Positions 1 to 5,972 of a DNA stretch of 7,282 bases are shown in pieces. Numbering within the stretch: the first letter of the stretch is position 1; each line of letters opens with the position of its first letter. The position numbers and the translations under genes are program-made. Source of the stretch: Chloroflexota bacterium (GTDB lineage: Bacteria > Chloroflexota > Limnocylindria > QHBO01); assembly GCA_013820865.1 (NCBI GenBank), contig JACDHU010000081.1:1-7282 (forward strand). The letters are read 5' to 3'. The notes beneath the pieces were generated by a model. The model worked only from the letters and a program-made list of their open reading frames with translations. It was not told the origin of the DNA and did no database searches.

Positions 1-743
1 GTCTGGTCGTCATCGCCGACCACGAACAGGTTGTCCTCCGGGGACGCCAGGAGCCGGACGAGCCGCAGCTGTGACGCGTCGACATCCTGGAACTCGTCGA
101 CGCAGACGTGGAGGAAGCGCGACTGCCAGCGCAACCGGAGGCGCGGATCGGCCTCGAGCAGGTCGCCGGCGCGGACCACGAGATCGTCGAAGTCCGCGGC
201 GCCGCGAGCGCGCAGAAGGTCGGCGTACACGTCGAGGGCCGGCCTGGCCTCTGACGGCGGATCGCGGCGCTCGATCTTCCAGGCGGACAGCCAGGTGTCG
301 AGCAGCGAGGCCTCGGGAGGTGGCGTCACCGACGGGTCGGCCGCCACAACACGCCGGCGAGCGGCACGAAGCAATGGTAGCCGGTCGGCCACGATGTTGC
401 GGCCCTCGCCAGCGTCCAGGAGTACCTGGCGGGCGAGGGCATGCAGGGTCCGGATCTCGATAGAGGTGGCTGCCGGCACCTGGGTGCGGAGACGCCGCTC
501 GACCCGCGACTTGAGGTCCAGTGCCGCATCGCGGTTGAATGTGACGACGCAGATCCGGTCGGGCGGCACGCCGCGCGACAGCAGAACTGCCAGGCGGGCG
601 ACCATGGTCGTCGTCTTGCCGCTGCCGGCCGGCGCGATGATCTGTGCCGGGCCATCGGGCAGCGTCGCTGCCGCACGCTGCTCCGCATCCAGGGCGGCCA
701 GGATGGGTTCGAGGGCCAGGCTGGGAACGGACGTGACGGTCAT
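1..743 (-). CDS. UvrD/PcrA-type SF1A DNA helicase, N-terminal part (3' end cut off by window edge)
   Basis: This is the first 247 residues of a superfamily 1A ATP-dependent 3'-5' DNA helicase, a family that acts in nucleotide-excision and mismatch repair and in clearing stalled forks. Reading from the ATG at 743, the helicase motifs appear in order: LDAEQRAA (Q-motif region, residues 18-25), Walker A APAGSGKTT (37-45), motif Ia VTFNRDAALDL (67-77), TLHALARQVL (99-108), DFDDL (184-188), the Walker B DEFQD (216-220), and VVGDDDQ (241-247, motif III region) at the edge. The spacing matches PcrA/UvrD. The C-terminal half, with motifs IV-VI, lies outside the window, so UvrD, PcrA, UvrD2 and a helicase-nuclease fusion cannot be told apart. 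Motif Ia reads FNRDAAL rather than the common FTNKAAR. The ATG is the only candidate start: an in-frame TAA lies at 768-770 (minus strand) with no start codon between. No clear Shine-Dalgarno precedes it. It is divergent from the LCP gene. Confidence 0.93.
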   Translation of the reverse strand, partial: MTVTSVPSLALEPILAALDAEQRAAATLPDGPAQIIAPAGSGKTTTMVARLAVLLSRGVPPDRICVVTFNRDAALDLKSRVERRLRTQVPAATSIEIRTLHALARQVLLDAGEGRNIVADRLPLLRAARRRVVAADPSVTPPPEASLLDTWLSAWKIERRDPPSEARPALDVYADLLRARGAADFDDLVVRAGDLLEADPRLRLRWQSRFLHVCVDEFQDVDASQLRLVRLLASPEDNLFVVGDDDQ

Positions 744-762
744 GGAGACGATGATGGCGGTG

Positions 763-773
763 GCCGCTTACCA
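763..773 (-). repeat. Copy 1 of TGGTAAGCGGC motif, upstream of the helicase
   Basis: Read on the minus strand, TGGTAAGCGGC ends 19 nt before the helicase start codon. With the bases before it, it forms a small palindrome, CCGC-TGGTAA-GCGG (4-bp stem, 6-nt loop). A related AGTAAGCCGCC lies 22 bp further upstream on the same strand. The exact 11-mer recurs upstream of recJ, and a version with one extra base lies upstream of secD. The sequence match is seen directly; any regulatory role is inference. Confidence 0.45.
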
Positions 774-805
774 GCGGATCATCGGCGGCTTACTGGCCGA
801 GGCCC

Positions 806-811
806 TATCCT
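806..811 (+). promoter_or_regulatory. Possible -10 element for the LCP gene
   Basis: TATCCT lies about 50 nt before the LCP start region, inside the 116-bp divergent intergenic stretch. No convincing -35 hexamer lies 16-18 bp upstream, where the sequence is GC-rich. It is listed only because it is the best -10-like hexamer in this gap. The rest of the gap (744-859) shows no RNA gene or small ORF that I can support. Confidence 0.25.
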
Positions 812-859
812 TTCGGCTGCCCGTATCTACCCCCGACCGACCATTGCCTGAGCGGCAGC

Positions 860-2035
860 ATGAGGAGATCGTTGAGACGGCAGGCCGATGACACCGTCCC
901 CTACGACCGCGATCGGATTCGATCTGGCGGGGTCAGCGCGCGTCGCACGTCTAAGGGCGACGGTCCTCGTGGAGCACGACAGTCGCGCCGGCCGAGGCCC
1001 GGCACTCCCCGTCCGAGGCGGCGCGGCTCCATCGGCCGCACACTGGGCATCATCGCCCTCCTCGTGCTGCTCGCAGTCATCGTGGTTGGCGTGCTCATCG
1101 GCTTGCGAGCGGCGACCTTCAACGCCACCGTGTCGAGCGCGACCTTCCCGTCGACGGCACTCCTCGGGCCGCTGAATGGCAGCGACCGCGTCAACGTGCT
1201 CATGGTCGGCTACGGCGGGGGAGACCACGACGGCGCCTACCTCGCCGATTCCATTCAGATCATGTCCGTTGATCCGGCGACCGATACGACCACCACCATC
1301 CCGATCCCGCGCGACCTGTGGATCGAGGGCGTCGCTGCGTTCCCGCAGAACGGAAAGGTGAATACGGTCTTCTCCGCGGGTCACGCCGCGGGTGGCCTCG
1401 ACGGTGCGGCACAACTTCTCGCGGATGTCCTCGGCGACGTGACCGGGCTGACAATCGACCATGCGCTTTCGATTGACTTCGATGGGTTCAGGGACATGGT
1501 CGACTCGATCGGTGGGGTCACCGTCGATAATCCGACGGCCTTCGCCTACACCAACACTGAGGCGCGGCACCGTGCGGGGGACTGGAACGTCGGCTCCTTC
1601 GATGCGGGCGAGCTTCAGATGGACGGCGACGAGGCGCTCGCCTATAGCCGTGCCCGCTTTACCAGCGTGGTCGCCGAGTCCACCGACTTCGCCCGGTCCA
1701 TTCGCCAGGCGCGCGTGCTCGGGGCCATGCGTGCCGAGCTCGGGGCAGGGGGGATCAGCTCCATCCTGCCAGGGCTTCGGCTCATGGACGCGCTGGAGGG
1801 CCGTGTACGCACCGACCTCTCGGCCATTGACCTCTTTCTCCTGTCATCGCACCTGTCGAGCGATCGTCGTATCGAGCTGAGCGAAGGGATCGTCCTGGCG
1901 GCGACCACGAACACCATCGGCCAGTACATCCTGATCCCGACGGACTGGACCGGACCGGGCTCGTATGGCGGGGTCCGCTCCCACCTGGCTCGCGAGCTTG
2001 ACCGGCCACCAGATTCGAGCACCGATGCGCCGTAG
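860..2035 (+). CDS. LCP (LytR-CpsA-Psr) family cell-envelope glycopolymer transferase
   Basis: LCP proteins are membrane-anchored phosphotransferases that move undecaprenyl-linked glycopolymers (teichoic-acid-like chains, capsule, arabinogalactan) onto peptidoglycan outside the membrane. Residues 1-60 are a very Arg-rich cytoplasmic tail, residues 61-82 a single membrane helix, and the LCP domain runs from about residue 110 to 295. Visible family motifs are VNVLMVGYGG (111-120), LADSIQIMSVDP (128-139), IPIPRD (147-152), the DFDGFRDMVDSIGGV segment (206-220), the region leading to EALAYSRAR (258-266), and D276 with RQ (282-283) in place of the usual D..R..RQ. The Arg that normally precedes the acidic residue of the R-x-D motif is Leu128; the RD and R-x-R residues are intact. 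Length (391 aa) is normal. Start choice: ATG 860 has little Shine-Dalgarno signal, whereas TTG 872, in frame, has GAGGAG four bases upstream, so the protein may be four residues shorter. The gene ends inside the NUDIX gene, which suggests co-translation. Confidence 0.9.
   Translation: MRRSLRRQADDTVPYDRDRIRSGGVSARRTSKGDGPRGARQSRRPRPGTPRPRRRGSIGRTLGIIALLVLLAVIVVGVLIGLRAATFNATVSSATFPSTALLGPLNGSDRVNVLMVGYGGGDHDGAYLADSIQIMSVDPATDTTTTIPIPRDLWIEGVAAFPQNGKVNTVFSAGHAAGGLDGAAQLLADVLGDVTGLTIDHALSIDFDGFRDMVDSIGGVTVDNPTAFAYTNTEARHRAGDWNVGSFDAGELQMDGDEALAYSRARFTSVVAESTDFARSIRQARVLGAMRAELGAGGISSILPGLRLMDALEGRVRTDLSAIDLFLLSSHLSSDRRIELSEGIVLAATTNTIGQYILIPTDWTGPGSYGGVRSHLARELDRPPDSSTDAP
862..867 (+). promoter_or_regulatory. 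GAGGAG Shine-Dalgarno that could favour a TTG start for LCP
   Basis: GAGGAG at 862-867 overlaps the annotated ATG (860) and sits four bases before an in-frame TTG at 872-874. It is the strongest ribosome-binding sequence in the region and would be usable only for a start downstream of 860. The spacing is slightly short, so both starts remain open. The choice does not affect the membrane helix or the catalytic domain. Confidence 0.4.
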
Positions 2036-2513
2036 CCGTCGCCTGCGATGGACCGATCTTCCACGCCTGTTTGTCAGTGGCGCGGTTCAGTTCGCCGGCC
2101 TCTTCGGTGGCCGCTACCGACGAACGGAAGGCGCCCACGTCTTTCTGACCGATGAGTTGGGTCGGATCCTTGTCGTTCGGACGACCTACCTGGGGCCGGG
2201 ATGGATGCTGCCGGGCGGTCGAATCGAGCGCGGCGAGACACCGCACGACGGCGCGGCTCGCGAGACCCAGGAGGAGACCGGGTTGGCCGTGATCGTCGAG
2301 CGGCTCGTCCTCGTGGACGCTCGCCGCGGCCGAGACGTGAGCTTCGTGTACGCCGGACGGGTCGTTGGCGGCGAGATGCAACCGCAGTTTGGCGAGATCG
2401 CCGAGGTCGCCTGGGTCGATCGCGAGGAGATCGCCCGCACGTCACTGCCTCTTCATCAACTTCTCGAGCTCATCGATGCGGCGGGGGACGGCGTCGCCTA
2501 CTTCGGCCTGTGA
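2025..2513 (+). CDS. NUDIX hydrolase, substrate unknown
   Basis: NUDIX enzymes hydrolyse nucleoside diphosphates linked to another moiety (damaged dNTPs, ADP-ribose, NADH, dinucleoside polyphosphates and others) using Mg2+ or Mn2+. The 162-residue protein has the full Nudix box G-x5-E-x7-RE-x2-EE-x-G-L: G65, E71, R79-E80, E83-E84, G86-L87, with Thr81 where a bulky hydrophobic is usual. The preceding PGWMLPGG (58-65) is typical of MutT-like members. Residues 1-33 are basic with a hydrophobic stretch (LFVSGAVQFAGLFGG) that may be an amphipathic or membrane-associated helix. A substrate cannot be assigned from sequence. The ATG at 2025 lies 11 bp inside the end of the LCP gene, pointing to coupled translation. 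An in-frame ATG at 1965 would add 20 residues that overlap the LCP gene further and do not look like the family. uvrC follows 49 bp downstream. Confidence 0.9.
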   Translation: MRRSRRLRWTDLPRLFVSGAVQFAGLFGGRYRRTEGAHVFLTDELGRILVVRTTYLGPGWMLPGGRIERGETPHDGAARETQEETGLAVIVERLVLVDARRGRDVSFVYAGRVVGGEMQPQFGEIAEVAWVDREEIARTSLPLHQLLELIDAAGDGVAYFGL

Positions 2514-2549
2514 CGGCTCGGGCTGGACCCAGCACGGCGGAGACACACC

Positions 2550-2555
2550 TAGAAT
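2550..2555 (+). promoter_or_regulatory. Possible -10 element giving a leaderless uvrC transcript
   Basis: TAGAAT (5 of 6 to TATAAT) ends seven bases before the uvrC ATG at 2563, so initiation at the usual distance would start the mRNA at or next to the ATG. A partial -35 (TGGACC, 2524-2529, 4 of 6) lies 20 bp upstream, rather far. Only AGG two bases before the ATG could serve as a ribosome-binding site, which agrees with a leaderless start. The elements are seen; the promoter activity is inferred. Confidence 0.4.
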
Positions 2556-2562
2556 TCAGGCC

Positions 2563-4500
2563 ATGAGCCCCCAGCGTGCCCTGCCCGAGTCGTTGCGCGC
2601 CCTGCTGCGCCGGATGCCGACCAGGCCGGGCGTGTACCTCATGAAGAACGCGGATGGCCGAGTCCTGTACGTCGGCAAGGCCGACTCCCTGCGCAGCCGC
2701 GTGCGGTCCTACTTTGGAGCGCGCGGTCCAGAAGATGTCCGCATCGGCCGCATGGTGACGGAGGTCGCGGACGTCGAGTACATCGTGACCGACACGGTCA
2801 GCGAGGCCTATCTGCTCGAGAGCAATCTCATCAAGGAGCATCGGCCCCGCTTCAACATTCGCCTGCGCGATGACAAGAGCTACCCGTTCGTGAAGATCAC
2901 GCTGGGCGAGGATTTCCCGCGAATCGTCCGCACCCGGAAGCTGACGCGCGATGGAAGTCGCTATTTCGGGCCGTATGCATCGGCCTCCAGCGTGGACGAG
3001 ACGCTGAAGCTGCTGCGCAAGATCTTCCCGTTCCGGACGTGCAACCTGGATATCCCCGATGGGAAGAGCGTCCTCGAACGGCCCTGTCTCCTCTATTACA
3101 TCAACCGATGCCAGGGGCCCTGCATCCAGGCCATTCCGAAGCCGGAGTATCGCGCGACGATCGGCCAGATCGTGGACTTCCTTGATGGCAAGCAGGAGCC
3201 GATCGCCGCCGATCTGCGCCACGAGATGACCGATCACAGCGAGGCTCTCCGATTCGAGCAAGCGGCGGCCACCCGGGACAAGCTCCGCGCCGTCGAGCGC
3301 ACCATGGAGCAGCAGAAGATGTCCGCCTTCAGCCGCGCCGAACACGACGTCATCGGTCTTGCGCGCGAGGATGACGATGCCTGCATGCAGGTCATGCAGG
3401 TGCGCACCGGCAAGCTCATCGGCCGCGAGCATTTCATGGTCGAGGGCGCTCGTGACGTGGCCGATGCCGAGGTCCTCGGCTCCTTCCTCCAGCAGTACTA
3501 CGCCAGCACCGATGCGCTTCCGCGCGCTCTGCTCACCCCGCTCATGCCGGCCGGGGCCGATGACCTGGCTACGTATCTTGCGGATCGGCGCGGTGTCCGG
3601 GTCACGATCAGCGTCCCCGAGCGGGGCGAGAAGCGACGGTTGGTGGCGCTGGCCAGCGGCAACGCGATCGAGGCACTGTCACGGGAGCGCGCCGACCGGC
3701 TCGCCGATACAGCCCGACGCGATGAGGCGCTCGGGGAGCTCGCCGCCGCCGTTGGGCTGTCGAAGCTGCCCGAGCGAATCGAGTGCTACGACATGAGCAA
3801 CATCCAGGGAACGTCGGCGGTCGGATCGATGGTCGTGTTCATCGACGGGCGGCCGGAGCCGAAGGAGTATCGCCGCTTTCGCATCCGCTCCGGCGACACG
3901 CCGGACGACTTCCGGATGATGGCCGAGGTCCTCCGTCGCCGATTCAGTCGAGTCGCAAAGCTGCGGGCCGAGACCGGAGCACTGTCGCTCGACGCCGTCG
4001 GCGCGGACGAGGTGCCAGAGGAGGTCGAGGATCGGCCGCGAGAGTCCGGGTGGGCGGTGCCCGACCTCGTCATCGTGGACGGCGGCAAGGGCCAGCTCTC
4101 GGCCGCCGTCAGGGTCATGGACGATCTCGGCGTCAACGACGTGCCTCTCACCGGTTTGGCGAAGCGGTTTGAGGAGCTGCACCTGCCCGGTCAGGCGGCG
4201 CCGGTCGTTCTGCCGGGTCGGTCGCAGGCGCTCTACCTGGTCCAGCGCATTCGCGACGAGGCGCATCGGTTCGCAATCACCTACCACCGCGACGTACGCG
4301 GCAAGAAAGCGCTGCGCAGCGAGCTGGATGACATCGCCGGCATCGGTCCTGGGCGCAAGAAGGCGCTGTTGAAGCGCTTTGGTTCCGTCCGGCGCATCCG
4401 AGAAGCCTCTATTGATGACGTGGCCGCGACGCCCGGTATCAGCCGCGACCTCGCCGAGCTCCTGAAGTCGCATCTCGCCCGCGAGGGCATGCTGGCTTGA
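2563..4500 (+). CDS. uvrC: UvrABC nucleotide-excision repair nuclease subunit UvrC
   Basis: UvrC binds the UvrB-damaged-DNA complex and cuts on both sides of the lesion, in the cytoplasm. The 645-residue protein is full length. In order: GIY-YIG nuclease (3' incision) at about 18-100, with PGVY (22-25), YVGK (36-39), R44/R46 and E86; four cysteines C160, C175, C183 and C187, matching the [4Fe-4S] cluster site of the family; UVR domain binding UvrB at about 215-250; RNase H-like nuclease (5' incision) with ECYDMSN (D410), DD (448-449), VDGG (D506) and DEAHRF (H568); and a C-terminal tandem helix-hairpin-helix at about 587-640. Between the RRRFSR helix and the VDGG strand is an acidic insertion of about 30 residues (468-498), a position where high-GC lineages often carry extra sequence. 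The start is the ATG at 2563, where homology begins; the open frame reaches back to 2365, but that part runs through the NUDIX gene. The NUDIX gene ends 49 bp upstream. Confidence 0.98.
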   Translation: MSPQRALPESLRALLRRMPTRPGVYLMKNADGRVLYVGKADSLRSRVRSYFGARGPEDVRIGRMVTEVADVEYIVTDTVSEAYLLESNLIKEHRPRFNIRLRDDKSYPFVKITLGEDFPRIVRTRKLTRDGSRYFGPYASASSVDETLKLLRKIFPFRTCNLDIPDGKSVLERPCLLYYINRCQGPCIQAIPKPEYRATIGQIVDFLDGKQEPIAADLRHEMTDHSEALRFEQAAATRDKLRAVERTMEQQKMSAFSRAEHDVIGLAREDDDACMQVMQVRTGKLIGREHFMVEGARDVADAEVLGSFLQQYYASTDALPRALLTPLMPAGADDLATYLADRRGVRVTISVPERGEKRRLVALASGNAIEALSRERADRLADTARRDEALGELAAAVGLSKLPERIECYDMSNIQGTSAVGSMVVFIDGRPEPKEYRRFRIRSGDTPDDFRMMAEVLRRRFSRVAKLRAETGALSLDAVGADEVPEEVEDRPRESGWAVPDLVIVDGGKGQLSAAVRVMDDLGVNDVPLTGLAKRFEELHLPGQAAPVVLPGRSQALYLVQRIRDEAHRFAITYHRDVRGKKALRSELDDIAGIGPGRKKALLKRFGSVRRIREASIDDVAATPGISRDLAELLKSHLAREGMLA

Positions 4501-4532
4501 CGCTTCGTGGCGGGCATCCGAGGCGACTCCGC

Positions 4533-4538
4533 TATACT
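4533..4538 (+). promoter_or_regulatory. Likely -10 element of the secD-secF promoter
   Basis: TATACT, 5 of 6 to TATAAT, in the uvrC-secD gap, would give a start near 4545 and a leader of about 90 nt before secD. No good -35 lies at 16-18 bp; TTGACG at 4497-4502 (overlapping the uvrC stop codon) is a 5-of-6 match but 30 bp away. The element is flanked by an inverted repeat (GTGGCGGGC 4507-4515 / GCCCGCCGC 4546-4554, one G-T pair), which could be an operator dyad. It would let secDF be transcribed independently of uvrC. Confidence 0.5.
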
Positions 4539-4548
4539 CATCGTCGCC

Positions 4549-4567
4549 CGCCGCTGGTGAAGCGGCG
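4549..4567 (+). promoter_or_regulatory. GC-rich hairpin in the secD leader
   Basis: CGCCGC (4549-4554) and GCGGCG (4562-4567) form a perfect 6-bp stem around a 7-nt TGGTGAA loop, followed by TGTTTCGTG. The short, broken T-run makes it at best a weak terminator or attenuator. Its 5' arm can instead pair with 4507-4515 in transcripts that read through from uvrC. The loop and 3' arm contain TGGTGAAGCGGC, close to the motif found upstream of the helicase and recJ. The direct repeat TCCGAGGCG occurs at 4517-4525 and 4577-4585 around it. Confidence 0.4.
4555..4566 (+). repeat. Variant copy of the TGGTAAGCGGC motif upstream of secD
   Basis: TGGTGAAGCGGC differs from the motif upstream of the helicase and recJ by one inserted G. 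As upstream of the helicase, it is the loop plus 3' arm of a CCGC...GCGG hairpin and is oriented with its downstream gene. It lies 67 nt before the secD ATG. Confidence 0.35.
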
Positions 4568-4633
4568 TGTTTCGTGTCCGAGGCGTCCCGCGCCCGCACG
4601 ATAGCCCGATGATCTGAGGGACTACGGCCAAGT

Positions 4634-5968
4634 ATGACCTGGCGTCGCATCGCACCCTGGGTGATCGGGGTGATCGCAATTCTGGCGATCTTCATCAACC
4701 TTCCGCGTCAGACGCTGGGCCTTGAGTGGCTGCCGGACGAGGTGCTCGGCGTCGAGTTCCGCACGGTCCTGGGCCTCGACCTCGAGGGCGGCCTGCGAGT
4801 CACGCTGGAAGCCGAGGCCCAGGGTGATGAGCCGATCACCGACGACCAGGTGGCAACTGCGCGCGACATCATCGAGCGCCGCGTCGCCGGCATCGGCGTC
4901 AGTGAGCCGCAGGTCCGTACCGAGACTGGAGGCGATGGGTCGCGACGCATTGTGGTCGAGGTGCCGGGCGTCAGCGATGAAGATCAGGTGCGCAGCCTGG
5001 TCGGCTCCACCGGTCAGCTCCAGTTCATTGACCCACTCGGCCAACAGCTTGTTGACGACCAGAACATCGGGACTCTGCTCGAGGCCGAAGCCGTCCGTGA
5101 GATTTTCGACGGTGGCCAGATCGACCCCGCGAGCGTGGCGCCGGACGTCGGCTCGGGCAACCAGATCGGCGTCTCGTTCAGCCTGCGCGAGGCGGGCAAC
5201 CAGGCCTGGTGCAGCTTCACTTCAGCGAACGTCGGCCGCCCCGGCCCGATCGCGCTCGACGGCATCATCATCACCACGCCGACCATTCAGGCCGCGATCT
5301 GCGGCGGCACGACGATCATCACCGTCGGCACCGCAACCCAGGAGAACGAGCTCGAGCGCACGAATCTCTACAACACCCTGCGCTTCGGTGCGCTTCCGAT
5401 CTCGCTCACCGAGGCGGGATTCTTGACGGTTGACCCGACGCTTGGCGCGAACTTCCTGGGCCAGGCACTCATTGCCGGCGCCGTTGGCCTGTTTCTCGTC
5501 CTGTTCTTCATGGTCGCGTACTACCGGCTACCGGGCGTTGTTTCCGCGCTCGCGCTCCTCTTCTACACGCTGGTCATCTACGCGATCTTCCGTCTCATCG
5601 GCGTCACGCTGACGCTGGCCGGTGTGGCGGCATTCATCCTGTCCATCGGCATGGCGGTTGACGCCAACATCCTCATCTTCGAGCGCATGAAAGAGGAGAT
5701 CCGCTCGGGCAAGACGCTCGGACCGGCCATCGAGGCCGGCTTCAACCGCGCCTGGTCGAGCATCCTGGACTCGAACGTCGCCTCCCTCCTCGTCGCGGGC
5801 TGGCTGTACTGGCAGGGCACGACCGTGGTCAAGGGCTTCGCGCTCGTGCTGATCATCGGCGTGCTGGTGAGCATGCTCAGCGCCGTCACCGTGACGCGGA
5901 CGCTCCTGCGCTTCGTCACCCGAACGAGCTGGGGCCGCCGGCTCGAGCTCTACCACGTGGAGCGCTAG
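4634..5968 (+). CDS. secD: Protein translocase subunit SecD
   Basis: SecD pairs with SecF beside SecYEG and uses the proton or sodium gradient to drive late steps of export, pulling the substrate on the outer face. The 444-residue protein has an N-terminal membrane helix (about 8-22), a large extracytoplasmic P1 domain (about 30-270) with the SecD signature LGLDLEGGLRVTL (46-58), ERRVAGIGVSEPQV (81-94) and FGALPISL...DPTLG (251-271), then five C-terminal helices (about 275-428). The ion-relay segment GMAVDANILIFERMKEE (339-355) carries the essential Asp343. The length is typical of bacteria with split, compact SecD; E. coli SecD is longer. The only two cysteines, C193 and C223, both lie in P1 and might form a disulfide. 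The ATG at 4634 is the only upstream choice (in-frame TGA at 4610-4612); the nearest Shine-Dalgarno-like GAGGG (4616-4620) is 13 nt away, rather far. No yajC lies before it. secF follows after four bases, so the two are surely one operon. Confidence 0.97.
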   Translation: MTWRRIAPWVIGVIAILAIFINLPRQTLGLEWLPDEVLGVEFRTVLGLDLEGGLRVTLEAEAQGDEPITDDQVATARDIIERRVAGIGVSEPQVRTETGGDGSRRIVVEVPGVSDEDQVRSLVGSTGQLQFIDPLGQQLVDDQNIGTLLEAEAVREIFDGGQIDPASVAPDVGSGNQIGVSFSLREAGNQAWCSFTSANVGRPGPIALDGIIITTPTIQAAICGGTTIITVGTATQENELERTNLYNTLRFGALPISLTEAGFLTVDPTLGANFLGQALIAGAVGLFLVLFFMVAYYRLPGVVSALALLFYTLVIYAIFRLIGVTLTLAGVAAFILSIGMAVDANILIFERMKEEIRSGKTLGPAIEAGFNRAWSSILDSNVASLLVAGWLYWQGTTVVKGFALVLIIGVLVSMLSAVTVTRTLLRFVTRTSWGRRLELYHVER

Positions 5969-5972
5969 GGAT

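Noticed and set aside
31..891. 286-codon plus-strand open frame opposite the helicase
   Set aside because: It is antisense to a clear SF1A helicase with all N-terminal motifs. The product is an Arg/Ser-rich low-complexity string typical of GC-rich shadow frames.
827..1570. 247-codon minus-strand open frame over the LCP gene
   Set aside because: It is antisense to the LCP membrane helix and active-site motifs, with composition like the other GC shadow frames.
2365..2562. N-terminal extension of UvrC in the same frame
   Set aside because: It overlaps the NUDIX gene in another frame, is Ser/Arg-rich, and UvrC homology starts at the ATG at 2563.
2470..3432. 320-codon minus-strand open frame over the end of the NUDIX gene and the first half of uvrC
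   Set aside because: It lies opposite well-conserved UvrC motifs and shows no recognisable domain.
4497..4502. TTGACG as the -35 of the secD promoter
   Set aside because: It is a 5-of-6 match to TTGACA but lies 30 bp from the TATACT -10, too far for a sigma-70-type promoter, and overlaps the uvrC stop codon.
4557..4604. 15-residue basic leader peptide (GTG start) in the secD leader
   Set aside because: There is no ribosome-binding site, and such short frames are expected by chance in GC-rich DNA. It does not resemble a known secretion-monitoring arrest peptide.
3679..4698. 339-codon minus-strand open frame over the 3' half of uvrC and the secD start
   Set aside because: It is antisense to the UvrC nuclease and helix-hairpin-helix domains and crosses the secD promoter. 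No domain is visible.
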